From Naegleria lovaniensis (Eukaryota > Heterolobosea > Eutetramitea > Acrasida > Naegleriidae): a stretch of DNA of 64,000 nucleotides. Below the pieces are notes generated by a model. That model searched no databases. It saw nothing but the letters and a program-made list of their open reading frames with translations, and was not told the DNA's origin. The translations under genes and the position numbers were made by a program. Below, piece by piece: positions 22,176-32,739 of the stretch. The DNA is taken from contig NW_025407876.1 in NCBI RefSeq assembly GCF_003324165.1, positions 95,371 through 159,370 of the forward strand, in the 5' to 3' direction. Numbering within the stretch: position 1 is the stretch's first letter; each line of letters opens with the position of its first letter.

Positions 22176-22625
22176 ATGGTAAAACACCTCACCCCATCAG
22201 CTTTGGCCATCATCATGTTGGCCATGCTTGCCTTGATGACGATTCATTGTGTGTCATGCAGTGAAGATCCAACAATTAAGAATCATCCGTCATCCGACGT
22301 TAATATCACTCCATGGACAGGAAAATGGATGAATGGATTCGTTCAGCTCTCTCCCAATTATTACAGTGCCCGAATTCTTAATGGAATGAGCTTTGATCAG
22401 GTGAAATTTGAATTTAAGGTTAGTTCAGGAAGTGCTGTGAATGTTGCTATTAAGAAGAATTCGGTACCTAAAAATTGGCAAGACGTGGATTACAGGTGGT
22501 TGGATGAGCAGTCTCAAGGATCATTCCTCTATTCTGGCATTGGCCCAAATGACATTTTCTATGTGATGATTAATGGAGCTTCAGCCACTTGGAATTTGTA
22601 TGCCTTGAATTTTGAATTCAATTAA
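22176..22625 (+). CDS. Secreted small protein, unknown family
   Basis: ATG 22176 gives 149 residues. The N-terminus MVKHLTPSALAIIMLAMLAL is a classical signal peptide ending near a small-residue site VSCS-ED, so the protein is probably exported. The mature ~118 residues contain no Cys and alternate polar/aromatic strands (GKWMNGFVQLSPNYYSARI; FEFKVSSGSAVNVAIKK; FYVMINGASATWNLYALNF), suggesting an all-beta fold such as a jelly-roll or lectin-like sandwich. No family is recognised. It lies tail-to-tail with the RCC1-BTB gene, 140 bp apart. Confidence 0.72.
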   Translation: MVKHLTPSALAIIMLAMLALMTIHCVSCSEDPTIKNHPSSDVNITPWTGKWMNGFVQLSPNYYSARILNGMSFDQVKFEFKVSSGSAVNVAIKKNSVPKNWQDVDYRWLDEQSQGSFLYSGIGPNDIFYVMINGASATWNLYALNFEFN

Positions 22626-22765
22626 GAATAAAGAAAGAGTGGTGACAGTCCTGTAGAGCATATGTTCGGTCGAGATGTTGTTTGGACAGAAAAACTCGAG
22701 ACCCAATCACAATCTTTATCAATCGTATAATAACGTTAATTGTTCAAAACTCATGAACAATTTGA

Positions 22766-25444
22766 TTATTTCAACATTTGGTTCTTATTGGTCAAGTCTT
22801 GTAATACTCTCAAGCGCTGAACGAAGGATGGCACAAACTTGTCATCATATCTCTTAATGAGTTCGATCAATTCGCTTTGTTTCATTTCTCTTGCACATTG
22901 AATAATGAACCTATCAGTAAAATCTCTACAATTAATGTCCACCTCCAAAAGTGAAGCAAGGTGGAACAGTGACGGTAGATCCAGTGGTGAATTCTTCAAA
23001 GAAGGAATTCTATTGATCAACATGGCACATAAATGTTTCACAATGAATTCCATTTGAAATTGGTGAGCAATTAACAGTACACAAATGAGAGTCGATAAAT
23101 CAAGTCCTGAATCAAATTTGGAATAACACATTTCCAAGAGGATGCGTAAAATTTCACATCTACTTTTTGGACATGCGTTGAAAAACATTTCAGTCCACTC
23201 ATCCTGCATCATTAAGGAAAAGTCGTAAAGATTGATCAATGATGATTGAGAAGTGTCGTCATGGTCACGGAATAGGGCTGCTAGAACGGGACTATTTGTT
23301 GCAAGTACATGTTTGTGTAAGACTAGCTCTTCCTTATTATTTTCATCTATAATCACAGAAATGTCACTAGTTAACGACTCATTGAAGAGTGTATTGAGAC
23401 ATGAAACAAGATCCTTTTCAATTTCGTGTTCACTCCAATTCACTTGAATTTTGAAAAAATCTGTTTTCGCATCACTAATCTTTGGTTTGATGACAGAAAA
23501 GTTTTCTCTATGGGAGTACAATTTCTCAATTTCTGGGTAATTATTTTTCATATAGGAGAGACACTTCTGAACCGCTAAGAGTACCAAGCTATTCTTTGAC
23601 TTTTTCAGCACCTTAATTGTGAGATAGGTATTGAACTGCTCCAAAATTGGTAGAGAATTTTCTGTCGAGACATTATTGAACAATTCATTGAAAATAAATG
23701 CTTTGAAATGAACTCCAATATCTGAAATGTCATTCAACAGAAATACACACGCAGCCAAATCACATGAAATATCTTCCTTTTGTGAGTGAACTCTAATTGT
23801 TGTGAGAAATCGATCAAAGATGGAGAATAAATATGATGTATAAGGATCAAGTCCGTCGTCCTCTGCATTTTGATCTTTAGATAGGGTATCTGGCAAAACG
23901 AGAGCCAATTCACAACAAATGAATTGCACCAAATGTTTCAACATGCGCATTTCTCGTTCTTTCAAATTTTCAATGAATTCATGATTGGTGAGAAGGGCAT
24001 GCAAATCAGGTGAAATACTCTTCACCAATGGAAGAGAGACGTGAATGGAAGAGATGTTTCCCATTTGATGATAGTTATTCGTTGTTTCAGGAAGATACTG
24101 CTGTTGTAACATGACCACACGCTTTGCAATTTGAATTTCAACGACATCCTTTGGTTTTTCAAGCATGATGAATGTGCAATTTCTTCCAGCAAAAACGTGA
24201 ACTTGATCATTTTCTTCCCATGTGAATGGAAGCAACATGGGTTTCAATTCTCTGAAAGACTCTCTCGTAGAAGTGTTTCCAAGTCCGAGCTCACCAAACG
24301 TATTGCAACCAAAAGAGTACAATTTTCTTTGCGAACTTTTCAGAATGACATGAAAATGTCCACAAATTGCATCCTCAATCCTTTCATTATTTCCCAAAGA
24401 AATTCTCTCAAAGTCACGAACTCTGTCAGCAGTGCCCAACATTTCAGCTCCACCACACACCAAGCAGTCACCATCCTCCAAAATAAAAATAATATTATAC
24501 TTGGAAAAAACAACCTTTTTCACATTGTGATATGAGTTATGGACTGGAATGATGGCATAACATGGCTCAGGAGTTGGCTTGTTCTGGTCAAATTCATACA
24601 TGTAATTTGACGAATGGGTAATAAATAACGTTCCATCCCCGAAGAGAAATCCAGTATTTACATCTGCTCCAAAAATACTCTTCACAGGCAACCCCTTCGA
24701 TTGTTGTTTGACTCTTCTTGAAATACTCGTCGGCTCTGTTAAGCGAAAAATACTCTTCCCGTAGATGTTCATTCGGGGATCATCACAAAATAATTCATCC
24801 AAGTCGTTTTTTCCACACGCATAGATTGTCTCTTTTTCTGAAATGAAGAATGATTGATAAGGTCCCACGAAAATCTTTCGAATGGGTGAATCAAAATAGG
24901 TTGATAAGATTTCCTCAGGCACATTGAGCTCCTTCTTGTGACGAGAGCCAAGTTGTCCAAACTCATTCGATCCACATGAAAATACCCTTCCCTGTTGTGA
25001 GAGGAACAAGACATGCTTCTCTCCACATTTGAAATCCACAATTTTGTCATTGGTATGATCTAGATCAGGAAATTCAACAAGAGTCGGTATTTGTCTCGAT
25101 TCCAAATCTCGGAGGCCCAAAACACCACATACATTCTTTCCGAATGAAAAGACACGGCCTTGATGAGATAACATGAAGTAAAACTCGTGTGAAAGGTCGA
25201 ATTGTTGAATGGAATCATTGACAGGAGTCAAGAATTCGAGCATATCAATGGATTGAAAATTGCTGCTGTGGTTATGTTTCTGCTCTGCCGTGTCGTTGAA
25301 CGATTTAAAGGATTGCCATGGAATGGTTTTGCTCCAAAAACCTTGGCCACACCCGAAGAAGTACTGCTGCTTGCATGAGATGTGTTGCATACTATGGAGG
25401 TAACAATTTTTTGATTGTGTCCAGAGCTCGAACTTTAAATACAT
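22766..25444 (-). CDS. RCC1-repeat and BTB/POZ domain protein
   Basis: Single exon of 892 residues from ATG 25444. The N-terminal half carries RCC1 blades: VFSFGKNVCGVLGLRDLES, VFSCGSNEFGQLG, YACGKNDLDELF, LVCGGAEMLG and LYSFGCNTFGELGLGN. A helical linker follows, then a BTB domain from about residue 690 with DISVIIDENN, the LHKHVLATNSPVLAALF core and an LRILLEMCYSKFDSG helix. RCC1-BTB proteins are typically Cullin-3 substrate adaptors or small-GTPase-linked regulators. Several blades are degenerate and I cannot say whether seven are present. Met-19 (MQHISCKQQYFFG) is an alternative start. Confidence 0.85.
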   Translation of the reverse strand: MYLKFELWTQSKNCYLHSMQHISCKQQYFFGCGQGFWSKTIPWQSFKSFNDTAEQKHNHSSNFQSIDMLEFLTPVNDSIQQFDLSHEFYFMLSHQGRVFSFGKNVCGVLGLRDLESRQIPTLVEFPDLDHTNDKIVDFKCGEKHVLFLSQQGRVFSCGSNEFGQLGSRHKKELNVPEEILSTYFDSPIRKIFVGPYQSFFISEKETIYACGKNDLDELFCDDPRMNIYGKSIFRLTEPTSISRRVKQQSKGLPVKSIFGADVNTGFLFGDGTLFITHSSNYMYEFDQNKPTPEPCYAIIPVHNSYHNVKKVVFSKYNIIFILEDGDCLVCGGAEMLGTADRVRDFERISLGNNERIEDAICGHFHVILKSSQRKLYSFGCNTFGELGLGNTSTRESFRELKPMLLPFTWEENDQVHVFAGRNCTFIMLEKPKDVVEIQIAKRVVMLQQQYLPETTNNYHQMGNISSIHVSLPLVKSISPDLHALLTNHEFIENLKEREMRMLKHLVQFICCELALVLPDTLSKDQNAEDDGLDPYTSYLFSIFDRFLTTIRVHSQKEDISCDLAACVFLLNDISDIGVHFKAFIFNELFNNVSTENSLPILEQFNTYLTIKVLKKSKNSLVLLAVQKCLSYMKNNYPEIEKLYSHRENFSVIKPKISDAKTDFFKIQVNWSEHEIEKDLVSCLNTLFNESLTSDISVIIDENNKEELVLHKHVLATNSPVLAALFRDHDDTSQSSLINLYDFSLMMQDEWTEMFFNACPKSRCEILRILLEMCYSKFDSGLDLSTLICVLLIAHQFQMEFIVKHLCAMLINRIPSLKNSPLDLPSLFHLASLLEVDINCRDFTDRFIIQCAREMKQSELIELIKRYDDKFVPSFVQRLRVLQDLTNKNQMLK

Positions 25445-25816
25445 CGAACGTTCGAATCTTGTGGAACACGGTTACACGACCAAACTGTGCATGTTGGGTG
25501 TTGCATATTCCATTTCACCTGATTCGAACCTCCTTTGCACAGTGAATTAAAAAATGTTCTTGACACAAAATCACACTTGAATGAATTCAATGTTATTCTT
25601 GACCTGTATTCAAATTATTCCGAATAATAATTAATAATTGTTATTAATTTTTACAATCATCCAATCAACAGCTGTCCTTGTAAACTAAAGGAAGAACAGC
25701 ACAATCACGATTGATGATAAATTTTTCGAAAACAACGGACAACGAGATTGATTTATTCCAATAACGAAAGATTTTTATAGTGCCGCACAAAATACAATTG
25801 TGGTGTTTCTACATTA
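25445..25816. other. Intergenic region upstream of RCC1-BTB gene
   Basis: Spacer of about 370 bp between the RCC1-BTB start and the 3' remnant of the split CCCH gene. It contains AT-rich sequence with TAATTAATAATTG-type runs near 25628-25650. No gene was seen. Confidence 0.4.
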
Positions 25817-25876
25817 TCAATACAAAATCACCACATCTTCATGATGGTGCATGATGGGATGAAAGCTCCGAGACGA

Positions 25877-25894
25877 GGGCGAGAAATACGAAGG
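25877..25894 (+). repeat. Left terminal inverted repeat core
   Basis: GGGCGAGAAATACGAAGG, matching the minus-strand sequence at 28047-28030 at 16 of 18 positions. Confidence 0.6.
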
Positions 25895-26072
25895 TGAAAT
25901 GAGAAATTTTTGGCAAATTTTGTCTATTCTTTTCCGAAGCTTTCTTTGCTCTTCCATCAAATTTCAAAGAATCATCAAAAAAAATGCTTCGTCTTGTTGT
26001 ATTTGTGAAATTCTTTCAAATTCTTTCAAATTTGTTCGGATTCTGTTAAATTCTTTTAAATTCCATCGGATT

Positions 26073-27841
26073 TTATGGGCAAGACATTTCAAAGTCTTTA
26101 TTACTATATCTCGTCCAATTTAAGTTGCAAAAAGCACCAACAACTACCCATCGCATATGAGCAATGCGTAATACTTCAGTTTTGCTTTGGGTTTTGATTC
26201 TAATTCGTTCTTTGCAAGATTTGAATATCTTGATTTCCCTGAACTTATTTTCTACTCTAATACGAACACTAGAGAAAATTTTGCGCAAGGATGGGTCGTC
26301 TGGAGGAGTAATTACACGAGGAAGCCCTTTAAAACCACTGTCGCCAAAAATGAATTCTGATGCATCCATTTCACTCAACCAATGAGAAGAGGTTTTGTTG
26401 AACAATTCATTATCATTAACTCTTCCTGGAAAACAAGGCGAAAGATATCCAATATGGCCAGAAGGAGTCATTGCCATCAGGATTGTGATGCTGTGTTGGT
26501 TTTTTTTTGCAGAATAGAATTCAAAATCCAAAATTGCGGAATCACAACAAAATGCAGGCTGTTCTGATCCGTCTATTATTATGGTAATCAAATGCTTAAA
26601 ATATTCTTCACTATTATCCATTCTGAATTGCAAGGTTTGCATACATATATAACGTTTTAGCTCGATATACAACCAATCAAGAACTCTAATTCTTATAGTG
26701 GTTATTGCTCGTTTTTCAATTTGAAAAATGCAACTTAAAAATTGGTCCGTACAATATTGCCGCAAATGTGTAAGTGTTATCATAATTTCATCTTCCACTG
26801 GAATTTCTATTGGTCTTCCTAACGCATTGAGTCGTGTTTGCTTTCTCAATTGGATTAATTCATGAAAACCTTTTTCACATATTCCAGTAATTTTATGAAT
26901 TACATTGCAATCAATGACATACTGAGTGAAATTACCTTCGAAAACATGAGGAGAATTTGAAATATTAGAAAAATTTATTTTTTGATCAACTTACTTGGAG
27001 TGGTATGAGTTTCAATTACATCATGCTCACATTCATCATCCGTTTCACTTTCATCAATAATTTGATCTTTGGTTCGTTTTTTGGATGATCTGTTAGTTAC
27101 GGATGAATTGGGGTTAGTTTTTTTCTTTTTACCTGATTTATGGGAGCAATAATGGCGAACCAAGTATTTGATTAAGTGAGAACCTTTACAGAAAAAAATA
27201 TTAGACTCGGTTTGACCTTTTTTTTCCTTAATGTAAAGGGTTCCCTTACAAACAGCGCCACACATTGAAGAAGAGTCAACATTTTTACAACCACTACACA
27301 TAACGTCTTCAATAGCATTCTCTTCATCAGATTCTCCATCAAGAATTGACTGCTTTGAATCATTGGTTGAAATGACCTCATCATTGATTTTGTCAATCAT
27401 TTCAGCCAATCTTTTATTCTCAGTGTTGTCCAGAGCATGAGATTTCTTGCATAGTATTAGTGTTCGATATTTTCCGACGTAAATTTTGGGGAATCCTTTG
27501 GCAGCCGTACGGATGGTGCAACAAATACATTCTTTACCGCTAAGTTTATCAGGATGAAGCTTTGGAGAGACATCTTCGCTGAAAGTCCCTAAGGATTGTG
27601 TTTGAGACATTGATCCCAATGTCGCTGGAGCCGTTACAGACCTTCTTTTATGGGGAGTGGTTGAATTTTGTATTTTGTGGAGAAAATCACCATCATGTGT
27701 CTTTATTCCTTTACATATCAAACATGTGCACAGTGGAATCTCTTCATTGGCAACACATGACTGATGATAGCATTTGGGAATGTGACGATTGAACGCAAAT
27801 GCATCAATGTTGGTGTTGCAAATAGGACAATTTTTCTCCAT
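26073..27841 (-). CDS. DDE-superfamily transposase with N-terminal zinc fingers, 2 exons
   Basis: Exons 26995-27841 and 26073-26935 join across a 59-bp GTAAGT...AAG intron in phase 1, giving 569 residues with no stop. The ATG at 27841 starts MEKNCPICNTNIDAFAFNRH, a C2HC-type finger with Cys/His spacing like UBZ fingers. A second Cys cluster (CSGCKNVDSSSMCGAVCKG) and a basic KKKKTNPN region follow. The C-terminal part is a DDE_Tnp_4 catalytic core: IIIDGSEQP near residue 404 (first Asp), FIFGDSGFKG near 478 (second Asp), and RVENKFREIKIFK near 511 (Glu). The LSPCFPGRVNDNELF segment is typical of this family. All three acidic residues are present and both exons are intact, so the copy may still encode active transposase. 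No separate Myb-like partner gene, common in Harbinger elements, was found. Confidence 0.8.
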
Positions 27842-28029
27842 GGTGTGCTGCTGTTTTTTTATCTGTTTTTGACTGAGGATTCCGTTTGCTTCTTCACGTT
27901 TTATGAATTTCCGTTCAAATTTTCGGAATTTTGCAAAACTGATTGGAAATACCGAGAAAGAGGCTGAAGCATTCGGAAAGCATGGGAAAGTTATGAATTG
28001 TCTAAAATTTTCTGGTGTTTTTGCAATTT

Positions 28030-28047
28030 CCTTCGTATTTCTTTCCC
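28030..28047 (-). repeat. Right terminal inverted repeat core
   Basis: On the minus strand this reads GGGAAAGAAATACGAAGG, the partner of the repeat at 25877-25894. Confidence 0.6.
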
Positions 28048-29565
28048 ATACCCCCGTAAGTACAACCTTCTGCCGAGAAGAAGTATTTACAAGGTTTTTT
28101 GCCTTGCAATGTGTGGTCACTTGTGGATTCATCACCAGCAATAACAGACTCAATTAAGTCAAAATCGATTGAGGATACTGATGAATTGTTGGTTTCATTA
28201 TGACTGTCATGCTGTAAAGGATGTTGTTGCTGTTGTTGGAAGAGTTGGAATCCAATACTATTTTGGAACGAATTTAGAACAGTTGGACAGGACATGGACA
28301 TGAACCGACGTGACAATGGTGATGATGGTTGTGGTGATATGTTGAGATGATTGTTTAGTGCTGGCTGTTGTTGGTAGTTGTGGTGATGATGATGATGATT
28401 CTGTTGACCACTCACATGATGGAAGGAGTTGAATTCTTCCATGTCATCCGACAGTACCTTGCCGACGACTGATCGAACAAACATGTTCACATTGATTCCA
28501 TCGTCATGACTGAGATGTTGAGAACGACTGTGATTGTGACCCACCTTGGGAGAATCAAGTAATAGCATGGTGGGATCCACGTGTTCTTCAGCCATATTTG
28601 TCATGACGTTATTTGAACAAACACTAGTGCGAGAGGGAATTTCAAGCTCTGTTGGCACTGAATTCGTTTGAGTAGGTCCAAACACCGAGTTGAAAGTACT
28701 GGTGGCAGCAGATCTGCCTCTCACAGACGAGTTGTGTCCCATAAGAGATATGTCATCCATAGAGGATGAAAAGTCAAAAGACGAGGAACCTGTGGTGATT
28801 CTGCGTTGGTGGGTGCCGAGTTGGTGATGATGACTGTTGGAAAGAAGAGAAGTACCGAAATGTTGATGATGATCTTGTTGCGGTATGGTATTGTTAGGAT
28901 GTTGTTGGGAATGATGATGATTACCACCCGAAGAGGATAACCATGTGGTCATGTTGTTATTCGCACTGTTCATACTTTGACTCTTGGTGTGATGATAACC
29001 GTTAGGTTGAGGAGATGATGATGAATGATTTCCTCCATTGAAACCCATCACATAATTCGGAGGACTCATTCCCATCCATCCTGTTGCAGCCGTACTCGTG
29101 CTCAGTAGAGATGAATTGGTGCTGTTCACGCTATTATAACTCCCAATACTGCTGCTACTCAAATCGGAAGCGTTAGAAAAACTTGATGAAAGTAAACCAG
29201 CACCATCCGACATGTAGGAAGATGATCCTAACGTATTCCTCTCCGCCGTGATATGATGATCAAAACTTCCATGATGATGATCGTGTTGATCCTTTCTGAA
29301 CGGAATATTCATGATGATATCCACACACAAAATAAACACAATGATGATGAAAAGAATTGACTCTGTGGGCGAGATCTTTTCTAAAACATCACGGAGAGTG
29401 AGTGCCCAAAATCTCTCTCAAAGATGTCCACTTGGATGATACTCGAGTGAGCAGCGAGAGACGATGAATCTAACTGTTACAGGTGCAGCAGTTGTTAACG
29501 TTGAAAATAATCTCCGTATGCTTCCTATTCTGTATCAACAATTTTTTTTCTAAAAACAACTTAAC

Positions 29566-31333
29566 ATGCTCGACAAGGTTCCAACTTGGAAGAAAAATTC
29601 TCATCATCAAATCCTCAGATCGGCATGGTAAGAAGAAACAAAAAGGAGTTTTAAAAGATGAATGTATTAGCCTTTGTGTACATTGTTCCAATCAAGGAGG
29701 ATGATGAAAATCTTTTTTGAGGACATTTAAGGCTGGTAACGGGAAATCATATTTACTTCAAGTACACAAATTGAACTTTTTCATTTCGTTGTGACTTGAG
29801 ATTTTGTGTTTCAGTGCCAAATCAAAAAAAAAGTTCATCGAATCCTTCTCTCCGATTTTCTTTGACAAACTTTTTCAAATGCCTTTGGAAACATCTGTCA
29901 ATGAGCATAAAAATTGTGAAAGAACTGTCGACCATAACTCTTTCCAAGAACAATATTCTGAAAACAACACTTCGGAACAATTTATTTATGAACAAGCTCC
30001 CTATGTCCATCGTGGTATGATTCACAAAAAACCATCATCTGATTCCGACTCCAAATCCAATCATTCCATTTTATGGCAGTTTCTGAAACAACTTTCTCCT
30101 CAGACTGATTTGCTCAAAATGTGTTCGCCAGTGTTCTTATTAAGACCCATTTCAACTCTTGAATTATTTACTTATTATTGTGAACCAACCGCTGGTTTGA
30201 AAGTATTGAGTTTTTTGGACAAGAAATTGGATCGAATGTTGATGTGTTTAATGTTTGCGTTAGGATCCTGTTCGAATACGAGGGGAGATAGTTTTGAAGG
30301 AATTAAACCTTATAACCCAATTTTAGGAGAAATTTTTAAAGCAAAATGGAAACCTTTGAATCCATTCGAACATGATTTGGCAACTGACAGCTGTTCAAAA
30401 CCCTCTCAAACTCTCCCTTGGTTTTCTAAATGGTTGTCCTCTCAATCAAATTCACATAATTTCTCTACTCTCCATCATTGTCTCTTCCAATCGAATACTT
30501 CAGTTTTGGCCGAACAAATTTCTCATCATCCACCAGTGAGTGCGTTTTATATGGAAAACTCGGAAGCAAACTTTAAAATGGAATCCACGTTTCAAATTGT
30601 AGTGAAATTTCGAGGAAATTCCGTTGCAACATGTATTGCTGGAAGTCATGTGTTGAATGTCAAATGTGGAGTGCAAAAGGATTTGGAAGAAGAGTATTCA
30701 TTTGTATTACCAAATATGGTTGTCAATGGACTGTTTTTTGGTTCGTCCCATGTTTCGAATGGTGATGTGTTGAAAATTTCATGTCCACAGAGTGGACTAG
30801 AGGCGAACATTTCCTTTAGTGGACAAAATGATATTAAGGGAGAACTTGTACAATGTAAGAATCAGAAATTATTTACTTTTAAGGGAAACGTTGGAGGTAA
30901 AATTTTCATGACACCATGTCAACCTTTCGACATGTTATGTGAACAAAGTGAACTACTACCATTCATCCATGACGCAAGTACCGAATTGAATGCCGATTTC
31001 AAATATTCCTCCAAAAAGACGAACAACCATCGATGGTTATTCTATCAAGCGTCATTAACGAATGCCATCCCAGAATTTTCAAACAAACTTTGTGTGAAAC
31101 CTTTGCATGAACAAGCTGAAAATGAATCTCGAAAAGTATGGCATCCCCTTACGTATGCTCTTCAAATGGGAGATTTGGATGGTGCCTATCAAGAGAAACA
31201 CCAAATTGAACAAGTACAACGAGAAAAACGAATGGAAGAGAATCAAGCGTTTGAGCCCAAATATTTTAGGTTGAAAGAAAAGACAGTGAAAGTGAGTGAT
31301 CAACTGCAAATTCCTCTCTATGAACACAAGTGA
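29566..31333 (+). CDS. Oxysterol-binding protein-related protein (ORP), 2 exons
   Basis: A 62-bp first exon 29566-29627 (ATG) joins exon 29815-31333 across a 187-bp GTAAGA...TTTCAG intron in phase 2; total 526 residues. The junction reads RSA-C-AKSKKKFIESF. The ORD domain is unmistakable: the signature EQISHHPPVSAFYMEN lies near residue 252, preceded by GVKPYNPILGEIF-like sequence (here IKPYNPILGEIFKAKW). The C-terminal helical part carries WHPLTYALQMGD and a Lys/Arg-rich end. There is no PH domain or FFAT motif, so it is a short ORP. Short ORPs exchange sterols or phosphoinositides between membranes at contact sites. The first exon is inferred from the splice sites; the rest is certain. Confidence 0.9.
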
Positions 31334-31431
31334 ATTCAGTGAAATCAATGAAAGAAGGAACTGAGAACTTGTGCAAATAAATTCTTCTTCTTGCTTGATT
31401 CAATAAAAAAAAACCAAAAATTTTGAAAACA

Positions 31432-32646
31432 ATGTCCTTGGTCGCTTCTTCTCAACAACCACCTCTGGTTCCTGCCATTTCTTGTCTATGCTTCAATAAG
31501 GATCGTTCACTTGCAGCCTTATCTCCAGCAAATTCTGAAATTCACATTTATGACACTTGTCAGTCTGAAAGTTTTCAAGATTGGACACTTCAACATGTCC
31601 TTTCCGAACATGCGAGTTACATTACTGCACTCGATTGGGCTCCAAATTCCAACAAGCTCTTGTCTTGCTCCCAAGATAAAAATTGCTTTGTTTGGGAATT
31701 TCATTCATCTGAAAACAACGACAAAGGAGAATGGAAACCAATTCCTGTGTTAATATACATTTCAAAATCTGCAACATGTTGTAAATGGTCTCCCGATGAA
31801 TCTCGTTTTGCTGTGGGAAGCTCTTCGAAAACTGTTTCTATTTGCTGCTATGATAAGGAAAATAGATTTTACTATTCAAAACGATTTACCAAACATAAAA
31901 GTACTGTCACTTGTCTCGCATGGCATCCACACGATCCAACACTGCTTTTGACCGGATCATGTGATTTCAAAAGTCGATTATTTAAGGTGCATATGAATGA
32001 ATTGGATGGTAAAAACCCTAACAAAGATCAAAAATTTGGAGATTGTTTGGCAGAATTCCACTCCAAAGGTTGGCTCCATGATGTTCAATTTTCACCCAGT
32101 GGACGATGGATTGCATTAGTGGCTCATGATTCTACGGTTCAGTTTGTGGATTTGAATAATTTTGATTTCAAAAACCAATTAGCTCAACCATTGCACTCGG
32201 CTCAAATTGTTCGACATTCCAAATTACCATTCACGAGAGGTCTCTTTTTATCGGATCATTCATTCATTGCTGTTGGTCATGATTGTGTACCTTATGCTTT
32301 TGCTTTGCAAGAAGGAACTTCTCAATGGATTCTCAAAGGATCGTGTGACGATGGAAAAGGTGTGACAACTCCTCAATCATCATCTGGACAATCAGTGCCA
32401 TCTGTCAAAACGGTTATTGGTCGTATCCAAGCACAAAATGTCATTGGATTACATAATTTGCAAAATTTACAAATCCCAACGACTCGACACTACCGATCAA
32501 TCACATCCATTTGTTCGTTATCATCCATGAGTTCCTCTCAAAAAGAGTTCTGCATTCAAAAGTTCTCAACAGCTGCCTTAGACGGAAGAATTGTGTATTG
32601 GAATTTGGATGAGTTGAGCAAGTCCTTAGGAATCTCATTGTATTGA
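31432..32646 (+). CDS. ARPC1: Arp2/3 complex subunit 1 (p41-ARC), WD40
   Basis: Single exon of 404 residues from ATG 31432. The sequence follows ARPC1 end to end: AISCLCFNKDRSLAALSP, the first blade ITALDWAPNSNKLLSCSQDKN, VLIYISKSATCCKWSPDESRFAVGS, TCLAWHPHDPTLLLTGSCDFKSRLF, and the final blade with SIAAL-type DGRIVYWNL. ARPC1 is a seven-bladed propeller that holds the Arp2/3 complex, which nucleates branched actin in pseudopods. A Gln/Ser-rich loop (GVTTPQSSSGQS) corresponds to the variable insert before the last blade. The gene lies about 100 bp downstream of the ORP gene on the same strand. Confidence 0.96.
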   Translation: MSLVASSQQPPLVPAISCLCFNKDRSLAALSPANSEIHIYDTCQSESFQDWTLQHVLSEHASYITALDWAPNSNKLLSCSQDKNCFVWEFHSSENNDKGEWKPIPVLIYISKSATCCKWSPDESRFAVGSSSKTVSICCYDKENRFYYSKRFTKHKSTVTCLAWHPHDPTLLLTGSCDFKSRLFKVHMNELDGKNPNKDQKFGDCLAEFHSKGWLHDVQFSPSGRWIALVAHDSTVQFVDLNNFDFKNQLAQPLHSAQIVRHSKLPFTRGLFLSDHSFIAVGHDCVPYAFALQEGTSQWILKGSCDDGKGVTTPQSSSGQSVPSVKTVIGRIQAQNVIGLHNLQNLQIPTTRHYRSITSICSLSSMSSSQKEFCIQKFSTAALDGRIVYWNLDELSKSLGISLY

Positions 32647-32739
32647 TCAATATTGGTATACAATTTTGTAAATTATAAATTATCAAAACAGTTCAAATCA
32701 TGACCTGTTAAAAATTCTATTGCCCACACGTGAAGAGTG

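Larger units (their letters stand above)
25877..28047 (-). mobile_element. PIF/Harbinger-like (DDE_4) DNA transposon copy
   Basis: A two-exon transposase gene is bounded by imperfect inverted termini. The first 18 bases inward from 25877 and from 28047 (read on the minus strand) share GGG-NN-AGAAATACGAAGG, 16 of 18 identical, followed by looser similarity for about 50 bp including an AAATTTT block. Total length is about 2.17 kb. I could not see a clean 3-bp target duplication, so the ends may have decayed or be off by a few bases. The element separates two halves of a CCCH finger gene. Confidence 0.65.
25817..29312 (-). pseudogene. CCCH zinc-finger protein gene interrupted by a transposon
   Basis: From ATG 29312 a frame rich in His, Ser, Asn and Gln runs about 420 residues to PCKYFFSAEGCTYGG, the first half of a CCCH finger (C-x8-C). 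The finger then breaks off: the frame enters the terminal repeat of the transposon at 28047 and stops at 28002. On the far side of the element, minus-strand 25876-25817 reads SRSFHPIMHHHEDVVILY and a stop. That matches the second half of a finger (x-x3-H) with Ser in place of the third Cys, and has the same His-rich character. The simplest reading is one gene split by insertion, now non-functional or truncated. CCCH fingers of this kind bind AU-rich mRNA. An intron containing the element is a less likely alternative: a weak GTATGG donor exists, but I found no fitting acceptor. Confidence 0.55.

Noticed and set aside
26921-26994. Alternative transposase splice acceptor at 26922
   Set aside because: It breaks the reading frame; the acceptor at 26936 keeps one frame through both exons.
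27842-28153. Extension of the transposase N-terminus to 28153
   Set aside because: The extension runs through the terminal inverted repeat and into the CCCH gene and reads as low-quality sequence; the ATG at 27841 starts directly before the zinc finger.
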